A stretch of DNA of 64,000 nucleotides. Source: DAIDKA01 sp049792815. GTDB taxonomy: Bacteria; Pseudomonadota; Gammaproteobacteria; Steroidobacterales; Steroidobacteraceae. Of the stretch, positions 9,246 through 17,743 are shown piece after piece (within the stretch, counting starts at the first letter, position 1; each line of letters begins with the position of its first letter). The notes beneath the pieces are model-generated. The model was not told where the DNA came from, made no database searches, and was given only the letters and a program-made list of their open reading frames with translations. A program made the translations under genes and the position numbers. The stretch is taken from positions 35,905-99,904 of the forward strand of contig JBARBG010000140.1 of NCBI GenBank assembly GCA_049792815.1, read 5' to 3'.

Positions 9246-9779
9246 ATGAAGACAACTCTCATCGGAATGGCATTCGTCGCGACCGCAACGCTCTTCGGAG
9301 TGTCTGCGCAGGCCAACTGCTCCTCTGCGGTTGGCGGGAGCGACAAACAGCTCTCACTTCCCGCGCATCACGTGAGCTTCGGCCAACACGAGGGCATAGT
9401 GGGAACCTGGCTGGTGAATTACGGCCCTGTTGGCGAAGCCTTCATTCAATGGCACAGCGATGGCACTGAGTGGGAAAACATCAATCACCCCGGCGTAGGC
9501 GGAAACATCTGCATGGGTTCCTGGATAGCGACAGGCCCGTGGACTGTTTCGCGCAACCACTTCGGTTGGATCTTTGATTCGACGACGGGATTGGTTGCCG
9601 GATATTTCAATGAGACCGAGACAGACACGCTGGCGAAGGATGGAAACTCATATTCCGGAACCAACGTTACGATTTTTTATGATTTGGACCACAACGTAGT
9701 GCCAGCCCCGGGGGCACCGTCGCCGGCACCCGTGGGTGGATACCCTGGTACTTCGTCGGCGGTTCGAATCTCACCCTAG
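9246..9779 (+). CDS. Small secreted protein, lipocalin-like by eye
   Basis: 177 residues with a clear Sec signal peptide ending at about SAQA-NC. The mature part is rich in Gly, aromatic and beta-branched residues with alternating short strands (IVGTW, FIQWHSDGTEW, ICMGSW, HFGWIFD, AGYFNETE), which looks like a small beta-barrel of the calycin/lipocalin kind. That is a visual judgement, not a family assignment. Two Cys (in NCSS and ICMG) could form a disulfide. GAGGTAAG precedes the ATG. It is divergent from the winged-helix NTPase regulator and followed by a strong hairpin. Confidence 0.75.
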   Translation: MKTTLIGMAFVATATLFGVSAQANCSSAVGGSDKQLSLPAHHVSFGQHEGIVGTWLVNYGPVGEAFIQWHSDGTEWENINHPGVGGNICMGSWIATGPWTVSRNHFGWIFDSTTGLVAGYFNETETDTLAKDGNSYSGTNVTIFYDLDHNVVPAPGAPSPAPVGGYPGTSSAVRISP

Positions 9780-9780
9780 C

Positions 9781-9840
9781 ATCTGCTGATCGGCAGATCT
9801 GAGGCTCCCGTCGTCCCCGACCCCCGGACGGCGGGAGCCT
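9781..9840. terminator. Bidirectional hairpin terminator region
   Basis: Two hairpins fill the gap between convergent genes. The small one is ATCTGC/GCAGAT (9781-9786 with 9793-9798). The large one pairs 9802-9816 with 9826-9840: AGGCTCCCG, one T-G wobble and CGTCC, closed by a nine-base loop. There is no long T-run on either strand, so termination efficiency is uncertain, but position and stability suit a shared terminator. Confidence 0.6.
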
Positions 9841-9847
9841 GGTCCGG

Positions 9848-11248
9848 TCAGCGCAGCGCCAGGGTGTCCCGTCGCCAGGTAACATCCTGCCAGCGTCCGA
9901 AGTCGCGCAGCAGCTCCGGGTTGCTGGCTTGCCGCACGGTCACGAGATCATCGAGCCGCAGTTCCTCGAAGCTGCGCCGGAAATGCCCGTGCTCCTTCAC
10001 TTCCAGCGCAATCAGCAGCCGTCTCGTGGCCGGAACGTAGCCGGCGTAGTCGATGTAGCCCAATTCAGGGTCATTGCTGCCCGGCGGCAATACATCAGCA
10101 ACCCAGGCTCCGCCACGCCTGTGGAAGATCCACAGCTCACGCCAGCTCTCGAGCGGTTGCACCGCCAGCACCACCGCCTCCCCCGGCGCGACCACCTGCG
10201 CCGAGGCCAGCCAGGCGATACCGTAGGTGCAGCGCTGGACCAGGGGCGTGGGACCGGATTGCAGTGCATGCAAGGTTATGCAGGTTTCCCCTGGATCACC
10301 GGCAGCCACCGCCAGGGTGAACCCCGCGAGTTTTGCGGCCGGCATGGCCGGCGCCCAGCGACTGGCGCCGACCCGCACGGCGGCGTCGGCATAGTCGGAG
10401 CGGCGATCCTCTCCGAGGTCGTTGACCCGCACGCTCAGCAGCTCAGTCATTGCGCGCTGACCCGCCGCGAGGGGAGCGAGGCCCTCCCGAGCCTCTTCAA
10501 AGGCCAAGGACGCCCACACCGCGGCGCGGCGGGCATGCAGCCGACCGCGCGTCAGGGGCGTCAAGTCGCGTTCCGCAATCCCCTCCAGAACAGCACTGCG
10601 TTCACGATCCAGAGTGGTGCGGGCCACGGCGCCGAGCCCGGGATCGATGCAGTCGGGTCGCGTGAGGCTCAAGGCGGCCAGCGCGCGCTCCTCGGCCGAG
10701 GCCTGCGGCAGTTGTAAAACGCGCTGAAACAGTTCGCCGTCGTAACACACCTGCATGTGGCCATTGCGCTCGAAGCTGCGCATGTGGATGCCGAACTGGG
10801 CGACGACATCCAGGTGCGCGCCGATATCGACCCCCGGACTTAAGCTGCCCGAGGCGACATCGGCCAGCCGTTCGGCCATGCGTGCGATGGCTTCGAGCGG
10901 TTCCGCCGTGAGCGCCTGCGAAGGCACGGCCTTGACATAGGCAGCGCCGTAGCTGATTCCCAGCGCTTCTGAGCCGCGGCTCTCGCGCAGGAACCTCAAT
11001 ACTGCAAGCAGCTCGGGTGCATCGCTGGCAGTGAGCCCCAGAGGGCGTACCGCCTCGCTGCGCAGATAGCCGCCACGCTCGCGCCGGTAGTTGTACACCT
11101 GCAGATAACCGGCGCGTTCGCCGCGGATTTCAAGCACGTCTCCCTGCCACAGCGTCGTCAGCTCAGTGGCTCCCGACTGCGCCGCGGAGCGCAGCGGGGT
11201 ATGGTCCTGGACCACGATGGCCAGCGCAGCCGCCAGCGCGAGGATCAC
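9848..11248 (-). CDS. Exported protein with N-terminal SH3-like domain
   Basis: 466 residues starting at a GTG (11246-11248) that overlaps the upstream SPFH gene's stop as GTGA. A short hydrophobic N-terminus (ILALAAALAIVV) may be an uncleaved signal. Residues about 15-70 look like a bacterial SH3 domain (TLWQGDVLEIRG, AGYLQVYNYR, GYLRSEAVRPLG). The remaining 390 residues are helical, then beta-rich, and resemble no family I recognise. Tight coupling to an SPFH membrane protein suggests the pair work together at the envelope. Confidence 0.68.
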   Translation of the reverse strand: MILALAAALAIVVQDHTPLRSAAQSGATELTTLWQGDVLEIRGERAGYLQVYNYRRERGGYLRSEAVRPLGLTASDAPELLAVLRFLRESRGSEALGISYGAAYVKAVPSQALTAEPLEAIARMAERLADVASGSLSPGVDIGAHLDVVAQFGIHMRSFERNGHMQVCYDGELFQRVLQLPQASAEERALAALSLTRPDCIDPGLGAVARTTLDRERSAVLEGIAERDLTPLTRGRLHARRAAVWASLAFEEAREGLAPLAAGQRAMTELLSVRVNDLGEDRRSDYADAAVRVGASRWAPAMPAAKLAGFTLAVAAGDPGETCITLHALQSGPTPLVQRCTYGIAWLASAQVVAPGEAVVLAVQPLESWRELWIFHRRGGAWVADVLPPGSNDPELGYIDYAGYVPATRRLLIALEVKEHGHFRRSFEELRLDDLVTVRQASNPELLRDFGRWQDVTWRRDTLALR

Positions 11249-12477
11249 GGCTTGGCCTCGGGGGCATCGCCGAGGAGGTTCGAGCCGATGAAGTGACCGG
11301 CGGCAGGTGTCGGCGCGATGATGACCTGTACTTTGTCCGAGAGCTTGTCGGCGAGAGTCTTCTGGATCAGGAGGGGGTACTGGGTAATCAAGGCGCCCTC
11401 GCGCTGCATCTGACCGGCGTTCGCCTTGCCGACGAGGTCGAGCCGATAGGCCTCGGCGTCGGCGAGCTTCTGCCTGGAATCAGCTTCGCCCCGGGCTTCG
11501 ATGCGCCGCGCCTCGGCGGCGCCTTCCGCGATCCTGATGCGGGCCACCTTGTCGGCCTCGGCCTCCAGCTGCCGCTGCTCGATCTGCTTCTGTTTGAACG
11601 GCAGAATGTGTTGCATGGTCTCCTCCTGCGCCTTGGCGGCGATGACCTGTTCCTGACCGGCGGCCTCGGCGGCGGCCTGGCGGCGCAGTTTGTCGGACTC
11701 TGATTCGAGCTGAGTCTCCTTGACCTGCGCCTCCTTCAGCTGCAGGGTGTAGCGCACCTTTTCGGTCTCCAGTTCCTCCGCCAGCAGCTTCTCCATGCCG
11801 GCCCGATAGTCCGGCGGCAGATCCACCTGGCCCATGCTGACACTGCGCAGCACCAGGCCCATGGCCGCAAGCCGCGGCTTCAGTTGCGCGGCGAGCTCGC
11901 GCTGGATGTCGGCGCGCCTGCCCGTAAAGATCTCCCGTACCGTGTGCCGGGCGAAGAGCGGATAGGCAATGTCCTGGACGGCGGGCCGCACCAGGTCCGC
12001 GCTGAGATCATCCGGATAGTTTTTGGACATCTGTGCAATGCGGCCACGGTCGATAGCCCAGCGCACGGTGAGGTCAACGCCAATCGACAGGCCTTCGGTG
12101 GACTGGAAGGGGGCCGAACCGGTGGCACTTGCGCCTTCGGCGAGGCGGTACACCTGGTCGCGGGTCGAAAAGCGGCGTACCTGGTGGATCTTCGGTAGCA
12201 CCAACACGGTACCGTCCGAGAACGACTTCACCGAGCCGTCGAGCTGGTTCACACGCACCAGTACCTCGCCGCCGTTGGCGGTGGCGAAGGGCGGATGCTC
12301 GTAAAGACCGTAGCCACAGGCCGCGAGCGCCCCGAGCGCCGCGAGTCGCCAGCGATACCGTACCACCGCGACGCCGAGCGCACGCGCGGCGGCGGCCAAT
12401 GCGCCGGCCAGCCGGCCAGTGGGTTCCACCACCACCCGTCGCAGAATTTCCAGGACCTCGTCCACCCGCCCAGACAT
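11245..12477 (-). CDS. SPFH/band-7 (prohibitin-like) membrane protein
   Basis: 410 residues from the ATG at 12475-12477, preceded by GGGAG; an extension to 12552 is open but has no better signal. A transmembrane helix lies near residues 40-57 (WRLAALGALAACGYGLY). A band-7 domain follows (GEVLVRVNQLDGSVKSF to about DYRAGMEKLLAEELE), then a long Glu/Ala/Gln/Lys-rich coiled coil. SPFH proteins oligomerise into membrane microdomain scaffolds and often control FtsH-type proteolysis. It lies 83 bp after the monooxygenase on the same strand and its stop overlaps the start of the SH3-like gene. Confidence 0.86.
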   Translation of the reverse strand: MSGRVDEVLEILRRVVVEPTGRLAGALAAAARALGVAVVRYRWRLAALGALAACGYGLYEHPPFATANGGEVLVRVNQLDGSVKSFSDGTVLVLPKIHQVRRFSTRDQVYRLAEGASATGSAPFQSTEGLSIGVDLTVRWAIDRGRIAQMSKNYPDDLSADLVRPAVQDIAYPLFARHTVREIFTGRRADIQRELAAQLKPRLAAMGLVLRSVSMGQVDLPPDYRAGMEKLLAEELETEKVRYTLQLKEAQVKETQLESESDKLRRQAAAEAAGQEQVIAAKAQEETMQHILPFKQKQIEQRQLEAEADKVARIRIAEGAAEARRIEARGEADSRQKLADAEAYRLDLVGKANAGQMQREGALITQYPLLIQKTLADKLSDKVQVIIAPTPAAGHFIGSNLLGDAPEAKP

Positions 12478-12560
12478 TTTCCCAACTCCCGTGCGGCTGT
12501 TGTGCCGCAAAGTGGGAGTCTGGCGGGAAGTTGTGGCGCGGCCATGCCGCAATAGTGGCG

Positions 12561-13754
12561 CTATATGGCGCCGGGCGGTGATTCCAGTGACTTCAGGAAA
12601 TACAGTCGCTGCAGCACGAAGTCCGGATCGCTGCTGAGGCGGCGCAGGCCCACGAGTGCCTCATCGAGATGTGGTCCGCCGCCATTGGCGTGATAGATCA
12701 GCTTCTTGTTGGCAATCGACTGTGGCGAGATGCGATTGAGGAAAATATCCCGTCGCGACTGCGAATAGCGGTCCAGGATCGCAGGATCCGCGCCGCACAG
12801 GACTGCCGACAGTGCCGGATACAGGGCGAAGCAGTCGAACAGCCCGGACGTGAGTCCCAGTCCGCCCGTGGGGTTCGTGACATGGGCTGCATCACCCACC
12901 AGCACCACTCTTCCCACGCGATAGCGTGCCGCCGAGCGCTGATGCATGCGATAGGGCGTCACGCGCTCGATGCTGTAGTTGGCCCCGGGCAGGATTGCGT
13001 CATAGACACGCGGCAGCCGCTCCCGCACCGAGTCCTCGGGAAGGCCGGCATCCTCCATATAGGTGCAGCGCCACAGTCCCCGGTTATCCAGTTTCGCGAT
13101 GACGGCGCCGTAGGCCTCGTCAATGAGAAACGTCGCCCGCGCGTAATGGTATTGTTCAAAGTCAAAGTAAAGATTGGTCGCCACGAAGCGTTCCGGCCAA
13201 GTCATGCCTTCGAAGTCCAGACCAAGCTGCCGTCGCACCGTGCTGCCGGCGCCATCGGCTCCAATCACCCAGCGCGCGCGCATCTCCTGCGCGCCCTCGG
13301 GCGTCATGACCTGAAGGGTGACACCGTCATCATCCTGTACCAGCTGGATCAGCCGCGTATTGAAGCGAACACTGGCCTGCGGATGTTGTTCGAGCCGTCG
13401 CAGGGCGATTTCGGCCAGGCGATGCTGGCCGAGGTGGATGTTGTAAGGGTAGGGCGTGCGGCCATTGAGAACATCCAGACTGAAGTCGATGCGCTCACGA
13501 GTCTTGTGCACCAGGTAGGTGTAGTCCTGCTTGGTAAAGCCGGTGTTCTCGACCTCCTCGCGAATCCCCAGTCTTTCCAGCCCCTCGACCACGCTCCAGT
13601 GGTAAACGGCCGCCCGCGGCGAGTCGACGATGCGGGGTTCGGCCTCGATCACCGACACCCGGGCCCCGGCCTGGGCCAGGCCGAGCGCGCAGATGAAGCC
13701 GGTGGGGCCACCCCCGACAATGATGACGTCTTCCACCGGTGTAGTATGCGTCAT
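12561..13754 (-). CDS. FAD-dependent aromatic-type monooxygenase
   Basis: 397 residues, typical of the PHBH/UbiH single-component flavin hydroxylases. It shows the N-terminal dinucleotide fold GGGPTG, a middle RARWVIGADGAGSTVR (DG motif) and the GD motif VGDAAHVTNPTGGLG that binds the flavin ribityl chain. The expected reaction is NAD(P)H- and O2-dependent hydroxylation of an aromatic or quinone-like substrate; which one is unknown. Cytosolic. Its ATG (13752-13754) overlaps the divergent ATG of the cyclo-ligase family gene by two bases, leaving no intergenic promoter space. Confidence 0.88.
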   Translation of the reverse strand: MTHTTPVEDVIIVGGGPTGFICALGLAQAGARVSVIEAEPRIVDSPRAAVYHWSVVEGLERLGIREEVENTGFTKQDYTYLVHKTRERIDFSLDVLNGRTPYPYNIHLGQHRLAEIALRRLEQHPQASVRFNTRLIQLVQDDDGVTLQVMTPEGAQEMRARWVIGADGAGSTVRRQLGLDFEGMTWPERFVATNLYFDFEQYHYARATFLIDEAYGAVIAKLDNRGLWRCTYMEDAGLPEDSVRERLPRVYDAILPGANYSIERVTPYRMHQRSAARYRVGRVVLVGDAAHVTNPTGGLGLTSGLFDCFALYPALSAVLCGADPAILDRYSQSRRDIFLNRISPQSIANKKLIYHANGGGPHLDEALVGLRRLSSDPDFVLQRLYFLKSLESPPGAI

Positions 13755-14406
13755 GGGCGAGAAAGATGAACCGCGCGACTACAGCTCGCCGGTGTGCTAC
13801 GCGGCCGAACTGGAAAGCGCGCCTTCGGCCTGGAGCGAGATCAAGGCCTGGCGCAAGGCGCAACGGACCGCGATCATCGGTCAGCGCATGGCGCGTGCCC
13901 CGCAGGATCGCAAGCGCCTCAGTGAGCCGGTGATCGAATACCTGGAGACCGCCATCGACGTGACCCGCTATCCGGTGCTGGGGGTCTACTGGCCGATCCG
14001 TGGCGAGATCGACCTGCGGGAGTTTGCGCGCCGGCACGTCGATGCCGGGGGCGTGGTCGGACTGCCCGTGGTGGTGCAGGATGCGGCGCCGGTGGAGTTC
14101 TGGCGCTGGCAAGCCGGCATGGCGCTGAAGCGCGGACACTGGAATATTCCAGTGCCGCCGGAGCGTGACGTGGTGCAACCGAATGTACTCATCGTCCCGC
14201 TGGTCGGATTCGATGCCGGGCGTTATCGCCTAGGGTATGGCGGAGGCTTCTACGATCGCACCCTGGCGGCCGCAAAGCCGCGCCCGTACACCATCGGTAT
14301 CGCCTTCGCGGATGCCGAGCTCGACACCATTTATCCGCAGCCGCACGACATTCCGATGGACGTTATCGTGACCGAGCGCTTCGTCCGCAGCCGCGATCAA
14401 GCCTAG
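13753..14406 (+). CDS. 5-formyltetrahydrofolate cyclo-ligase family protein
   Basis: 217 residues. The family core is clear: SEIKAWRKAQRTAI near residue 28, VLGVYWPIRGEIDLR, LIVPLVGFDAGRYRLGYGGGFYDR (the glycine-rich signature is the second half of this stretch), and a C-terminal PHDIPMDVIVTE. The enzyme converts 5-formyl-THF to 5,10-methenyl-THF using ATP. A roughly 25-residue N-terminal extension containing YSSPVC precedes the core. I keep the first ATG (13753), though a GTG at 13792 would remove most of the extension and no good ribosome site is visible. The stop shares CTAG with the convergent 14403 gene. Confidence 0.88.
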   Translation: MGEKDEPRDYSSPVCYAAELESAPSAWSEIKAWRKAQRTAIIGQRMARAPQDRKRLSEPVIEYLETAIDVTRYPVLGVYWPIRGEIDLREFARRHVDAGGVVGLPVVVQDAAPVEFWRWQAGMALKRGHWNIPVPPERDVVQPNVLIVPLVGFDAGRYRLGYGGGFYDRTLAAAKPRPYTIGIAFADAELDTIYPQPHDIPMDVIVTERFVRSRDQA

Positions 14407-14651
14407 CGGTCTCCCGAGCGCCACCGCGGAGGTTCGCCCTTCCAATAGCAGATCGCCAACAGCAGTCCCAACATCGCCAAGACAAAGACGAGGTGGGGCA
14501 CCGGCAGGTGGCGTGGTCCCAGCGTGGCAAGGCCGCCAAAAAAGGCGCCGAACCACCCCCCGTAGACCGCCCAGCCTTCCCACGTCAGTGGCAATCCCCA
14601 ACCCCATCCGTAGCGCTTGGCGGCAAACCAGTACCTGGGCACTTTATTCAT
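14403..14651 (-). CDS. Small membrane protein
   Basis: 82 residues starting MNKVPRYWFAAKRYGWGWG, an aromatic- and Gly-rich opening, with two probable membrane helices (about WAVYGGWFGAFFGGLATLG and HLVFVLAMLGLLLAICYW). I do not recognise a function. It is the last gene of a tight minus-strand run (12 bp after the 15185 gene), and its stop is interlocked with the convergent cyclo-ligase gene through a shared CTAG. Confidence 0.75.
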   Translation of the reverse strand: MNKVPRYWFAAKRYGWGWGLPLTWEGWAVYGGWFGAFFGGLATLGPRHLPVPHLVFVLAMLGLLLAICYWKGEPPRWRSGDR

Positions 14652-14663
14652 GGGGCGATGCCT

Positions 14664-15185
14664 TCACGGCAGGGAAGAGGGAGGATCGGTCGCTCTTGGC
14701 GGAAGTGGACCGCCGGCATAGCTGGGAATCACGGTGCGAATGTTCTTCTGGGAAAAGCCGATGCCGTCTGCAAACTTCCACGACACTCCCTGATCCTCCG
14801 AGACGCCGATGAAATAGGCGGTCTGGGAGTAGCGCTGTCCTTGGAGGATCATTGTTTCCTGGTAGGGGATGAAGATGTACTGCTTGCGGTCACCGGGAAA
14901 TGGCCAGCCCGCTGCCCCAAGCTCAAACCGCTCGATCTTGCCCTGCGCAACCCTGATATTTTCAAATGACACATTGAGCTGGGCGCGCAGCTCACCCAGT
15001 TCAAAACCCTGTGCCAGAAGCGGCTTCGTATACATCCACTTCATGGTGCACTCTGTGTCCAGCGCCTTCATGCAGTCAACCAGCGATTGCGCATCGTGCA
15101 GCGCGCTGGCAATGCTGTCGGCAGCCAGCGCCACGGGTGCGATGCCAAGCAGCGCAACGGCAGACAGAAACCTGCAGCGAATCAT
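14664..15185 (-). CDS. Exported protein of unknown function
   Basis: 173 residues with a Sec signal peptide (SAVALLGIAPVALAA). The mature part has paired Cys (LVDCMKALDTECTM) and a beta-rich C-terminal half (YIFIPYQETMILQGQRY, TAYFIGVSEDQGVSWKFAD). I do not recognise the family. It starts one base after the stop of the Tat-exported enolase-superfamily gene, so the two are almost certainly co-transcribed and the protein probably works in the same periplasmic process. Confidence 0.72.
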   Translation of the reverse strand: MIRCRFLSAVALLGIAPVALAADSIASALHDAQSLVDCMKALDTECTMKWMYTKPLLAQGFELGELRAQLNVSFENIRVAQGKIERFELGAAGWPFPGDRKQYIFIPYQETMILQGQRYSQTAYFIGVSEDQGVSWKFADGIGFSQKNIRTVIPSYAGGPLPPRATDPPSSLP

Positions 15186-15186
15186 G

Positions 15187-16569
15187 CTAGCCCGTTCCCT
15201 CGATCACCGTGCCATCCGGCGTGCGAAACTCATTCGGATGCTCATCATTGATCGGGTGTTTGGCCGCCAGGACCTCATCGACCTCAATGCCCCAGCCAGG
15301 CTTCTCGTTGATCCAGGCATAGCCGTCCTTGATCTGCACCCGGCCCTGGAAAATATCCTGCACGATGGGCGGGTAGTCAAAGTGCTCGTGAATGCCGAAG
15401 TTCTCGTGGGTAAGGTCCAGGGTCAGGTTGGTCATGTGACCCACCGGTGAATTCGGCGCGCCATGCCAGGCGAACCGCACTTCGAAGTTCTCGGCGAAGT
15501 TTGCGATCTTGCGGGCCGCGGTGAAGCCGCCGACATGCGACACATGGTGACGCAGGTAATCAATCTGCCGCGCCTGAACCAGCGGCTGCCACTCGTGCGG
15601 ATTGTTCCACAGCTCACCGATGGCCATGGGAGTGGCACATTGCTGGCGCACCAGCGCGTAGTGGCCGGCCTCCTCGGGCGAGAACAGATCCTCGCAGAAG
15701 AACAGGCGGAACTGCTCCAGATCCTTGGCGAACTGCAGGCCACGGATAGGATCGAGGATCGAATGGGCATCCAGGCCCAGCCCGATGTTCGCCGGCATTT
15801 CCTTCCTGAAGGCCGTGAAGGCGTCCAGGATCTTGCGGATCTCCTTGTCACGATCAAAGGCAATGGCGCCGTCGTCAAACTTGGGCTGCCCGTACAGGGT
15901 GTTGACCGCGCCATCGCGACCGAACATGGCCACCAGCAGGAACCGGGCGCCGGTTTGGGTCGCCTTCTGCGCATTTTCGATGAGCTGCCGGTTGGGATCC
16001 TGGGCGCCCATGTTCACATGCAGGTAGATATCGGCGGCCTCGCGACACTTTCCACCCACCATCTGGTACACCGGCATGCCGGCCTGGCGACCCTTGATGT
16101 CCCACAGAGCATCGCAGACACCGCCGATGGCGCAGTTCAGCACCGAGTCGTTCTTGTAGTAGGAGCTCATGTAGCAGATCTGCCAGATCTGCTCGATGCG
16201 ATCGACGGTGCGGCCGACCACGATGGGTTTCAGATACTGCTCGACGGCTGCTGCAACCAGCTTGGCGCGACCCCCGGGGAAGGTATTGGTGGCGCAGCCG
16301 TAGCCATACAGGCCCGCCTGGTCGGTCTCGACCTTCACCACGGTGGAGTCATTGACGCCACCGCCGCCTATCTGGATGACGCGTATGTCCCGGACACGCG
16401 GCGCCGGCATGCCGCGGGTGGCACGATCCACCGCCCCCTGGGCCTGCTGTTCCTTGGCAGAGGGTTCGGCCTTAGCCGTCTGCATCAGGCCGGCCAGTGC
16501 GGCGCCGCCACCCAGCATGGCCATTTTCAGCAGCGCGCGCCGGCCCGGCGTGTTCTTGCTCTTGTTCAT
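15187..16569 (-). CDS. Tat-exported enolase-superfamily (ManD/RspA-like) protein
   Basis: 460 residues from the ATG at 16567-16569. The N-terminus carries a twin-arginine signal (PGRRALLKMAMLGGGAALAG). The body matches the mandelate racemase/muconate lactonising family, closest by eye to D-mannonate dehydratase/RspA: LDAHSILDP (metal Asp plus the D-x-H His), FFCEDLFSPE (metal Glu), AIGELWNNP (metal Glu), HHVSHVGGF and FAWHGAPNSPVGH (distal His). The third Mg ligand and both His are therefore present. The Arg of the ManD Tyr/Arg dyad appears replaced in RFLLVAMFG. Members of this family are normally cytosolic, so export is unusual. It lies 16 bp after the VOC gene in an operon headed by a quinohaemoprotein. 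Substrate unknown; dehydration or epimerisation of an acid sugar is the family expectation. Confidence 0.87.
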   Translation of the reverse strand: MNKSKNTPGRRALLKMAMLGGGAALAGLMQTAKAEPSAKEQQAQGAVDRATRGMPAPRVRDIRVIQIGGGGVNDSTVVKVETDQAGLYGYGCATNTFPGGRAKLVAAAVEQYLKPIVVGRTVDRIEQIWQICYMSSYYKNDSVLNCAIGGVCDALWDIKGRQAGMPVYQMVGGKCREAADIYLHVNMGAQDPNRQLIENAQKATQTGARFLLVAMFGRDGAVNTLYGQPKFDDGAIAFDRDKEIRKILDAFTAFRKEMPANIGLGLDAHSILDPIRGLQFAKDLEQFRLFFCEDLFSPEEAGHYALVRQQCATPMAIGELWNNPHEWQPLVQARQIDYLRHHVSHVGGFTAARKIANFAENFEVRFAWHGAPNSPVGHMTNLTLDLTHENFGIHEHFDYPPIVQDIFQGRVQIKDGYAWINEKPGWGIEVDEVLAAKHPINDEHPNEFRTPDGTVIEGTG

Positions 16570-16585
16570 GAGTGTTCCCAAGCCA

Positions 16586-17719
16586 TTATTTGGCGGTCGG
16601 ATCCCGCTTCACGTCGCGGTCCATGAACTCCAGCCAGAACCCTTGAGGATCCGGTACGAACATGGATCGGACCGTGGGACTGATGAAGGTTGCGTCATTG
16701 GCCCGGCTCAGCGTGTGGGCCTTCATGGCATGGACCCGCGCGACGATGGTGTCCGTGTCTTTGACCATGAACAGGAAATGGGCGGTGCCGGGGTCCTGGA
16801 TGAAGCCCCGCTTGAACTGGTGGTTGTGGTTCTGGTACTCGATGAGTTCCAGTACCACCGGCGAGCCGGGAACCATGGCCTGCGCGACACGAAACTGGCC
16901 GGGCGTGTTGGTGAGCCTGGCATCCGCCGGGCCGCCCATCAGCGGACTCACCCAGAACTTGAGCTCCGGCCCCGCAAGATCCTGGTAGAACTTGCACGAG
17001 GCCTCAAGATTGTCGACCACGACCACGGCGCGCGCGCCCAGAACCTTCGCGTCAGCCGGCGCCGTGCTCGCTGGCGCCGGGGTCACTTGCATCAGCTCCA
17101 CTGGATAACCATCCGTATCCTTCAACATCACCGCGCGGATGCTGCCGGAGATGCCCGGCCAGCCGGACAGCTCCACCGGCGCACCGCCCTCGGTGATGAT
17201 CGGCGCCCACTCGCCCTTCAGCAGCCCCAGTGTCTTGTCGAGATCGCGTACGGTGACCTTCAGGTACGAAGCGCCCGGATCGTTCAGCGCGGGATGGTAG
17301 GGCGCGGACTTCACGCCCTTGATCTCGATGGCTTCGATGGTCATTTCCGGGGCGCCAGCCGTTGCCGCCGTGCCGGGAATCGGCAGCAGCGCCACGCGGC
17401 TGGAGGACTTATAAACATCATCATCTTCGCCCAGCTCGGCGAACACCTGCAGGCCCTTGGCGATGAAGAACGGCCGTGGCGCGGTGCGGGCGCCGACCAG
17501 CTCAAAGCCGATCAGATCCGAGTAGAAATGGATCAGGGGTTGAGTGTCCCCGATCTCGCGACCCAGGTGTCCGGCGCGCAGCAAATCGCCGGCCGGAACC
17601 ATCGCCGTGGGTGGTGCGTCCAGCGTCGCGCAGGCGGCCTGCGCGCAGGTCGCCGACAGTCCCAATGCCAGACTCATGGCCACACAGCCCGTGACGGCAT
17701 ACTTTTTATATTGCGACAT
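16586..17719 (-). CDS. Secreted two-domain VOC (glyoxalase-fold) protein
   Basis: 377 residues with a Sec signal peptide (VAMSLALGLSATCAQAA). Two vicinal-oxygen-chelate repeats follow, the first about residues 45-215 (LIHFYSDLIGFELVG to GYPVELMQV), the second about 225-365 (ARAVVVVDNLEASCKFYQ to DPQGFWLEFMD). VOC folds bind a metal and act as lyases, isomerases, dioxygenases or binding proteins; the metal ligands are not certain by eye. AGGAGGGGG precedes the ATG. It lies 24 bp downstream of the quinohaemoprotein and 16 bp upstream of the Tat-exported enolase-like gene. A periplasmic VOC protein is unusual and suggests handling of an oxidised intermediate outside the cytoplasm. Confidence 0.82.
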   Translation of the reverse strand: MSQYKKYAVTGCVAMSLALGLSATCAQAACATLDAPPTAMVPAGDLLRAGHLGREIGDTQPLIHFYSDLIGFELVGARTAPRPFFIAKGLQVFAELGEDDDVYKSSSRVALLPIPGTAATAGAPEMTIEAIEIKGVKSAPYHPALNDPGASYLKVTVRDLDKTLGLLKGEWAPIITEGGAPVELSGWPGISGSIRAVMLKDTDGYPVELMQVTPAPASTAPADAKVLGARAVVVVDNLEASCKFYQDLAGPELKFWVSPLMGGPADARLTNTPGQFRVAQAMVPGSPVVLELIEYQNHNHQFKRGFIQDPGTAHFLFMVKDTDTIVARVHAMKAHTLSRANDATFISPTVRSMFVPDPQGFWLEFMDRDVKRDPTAK

Positions 17720-17743
17720 GTCCCCCTCCTGAAATTCCCAAAA

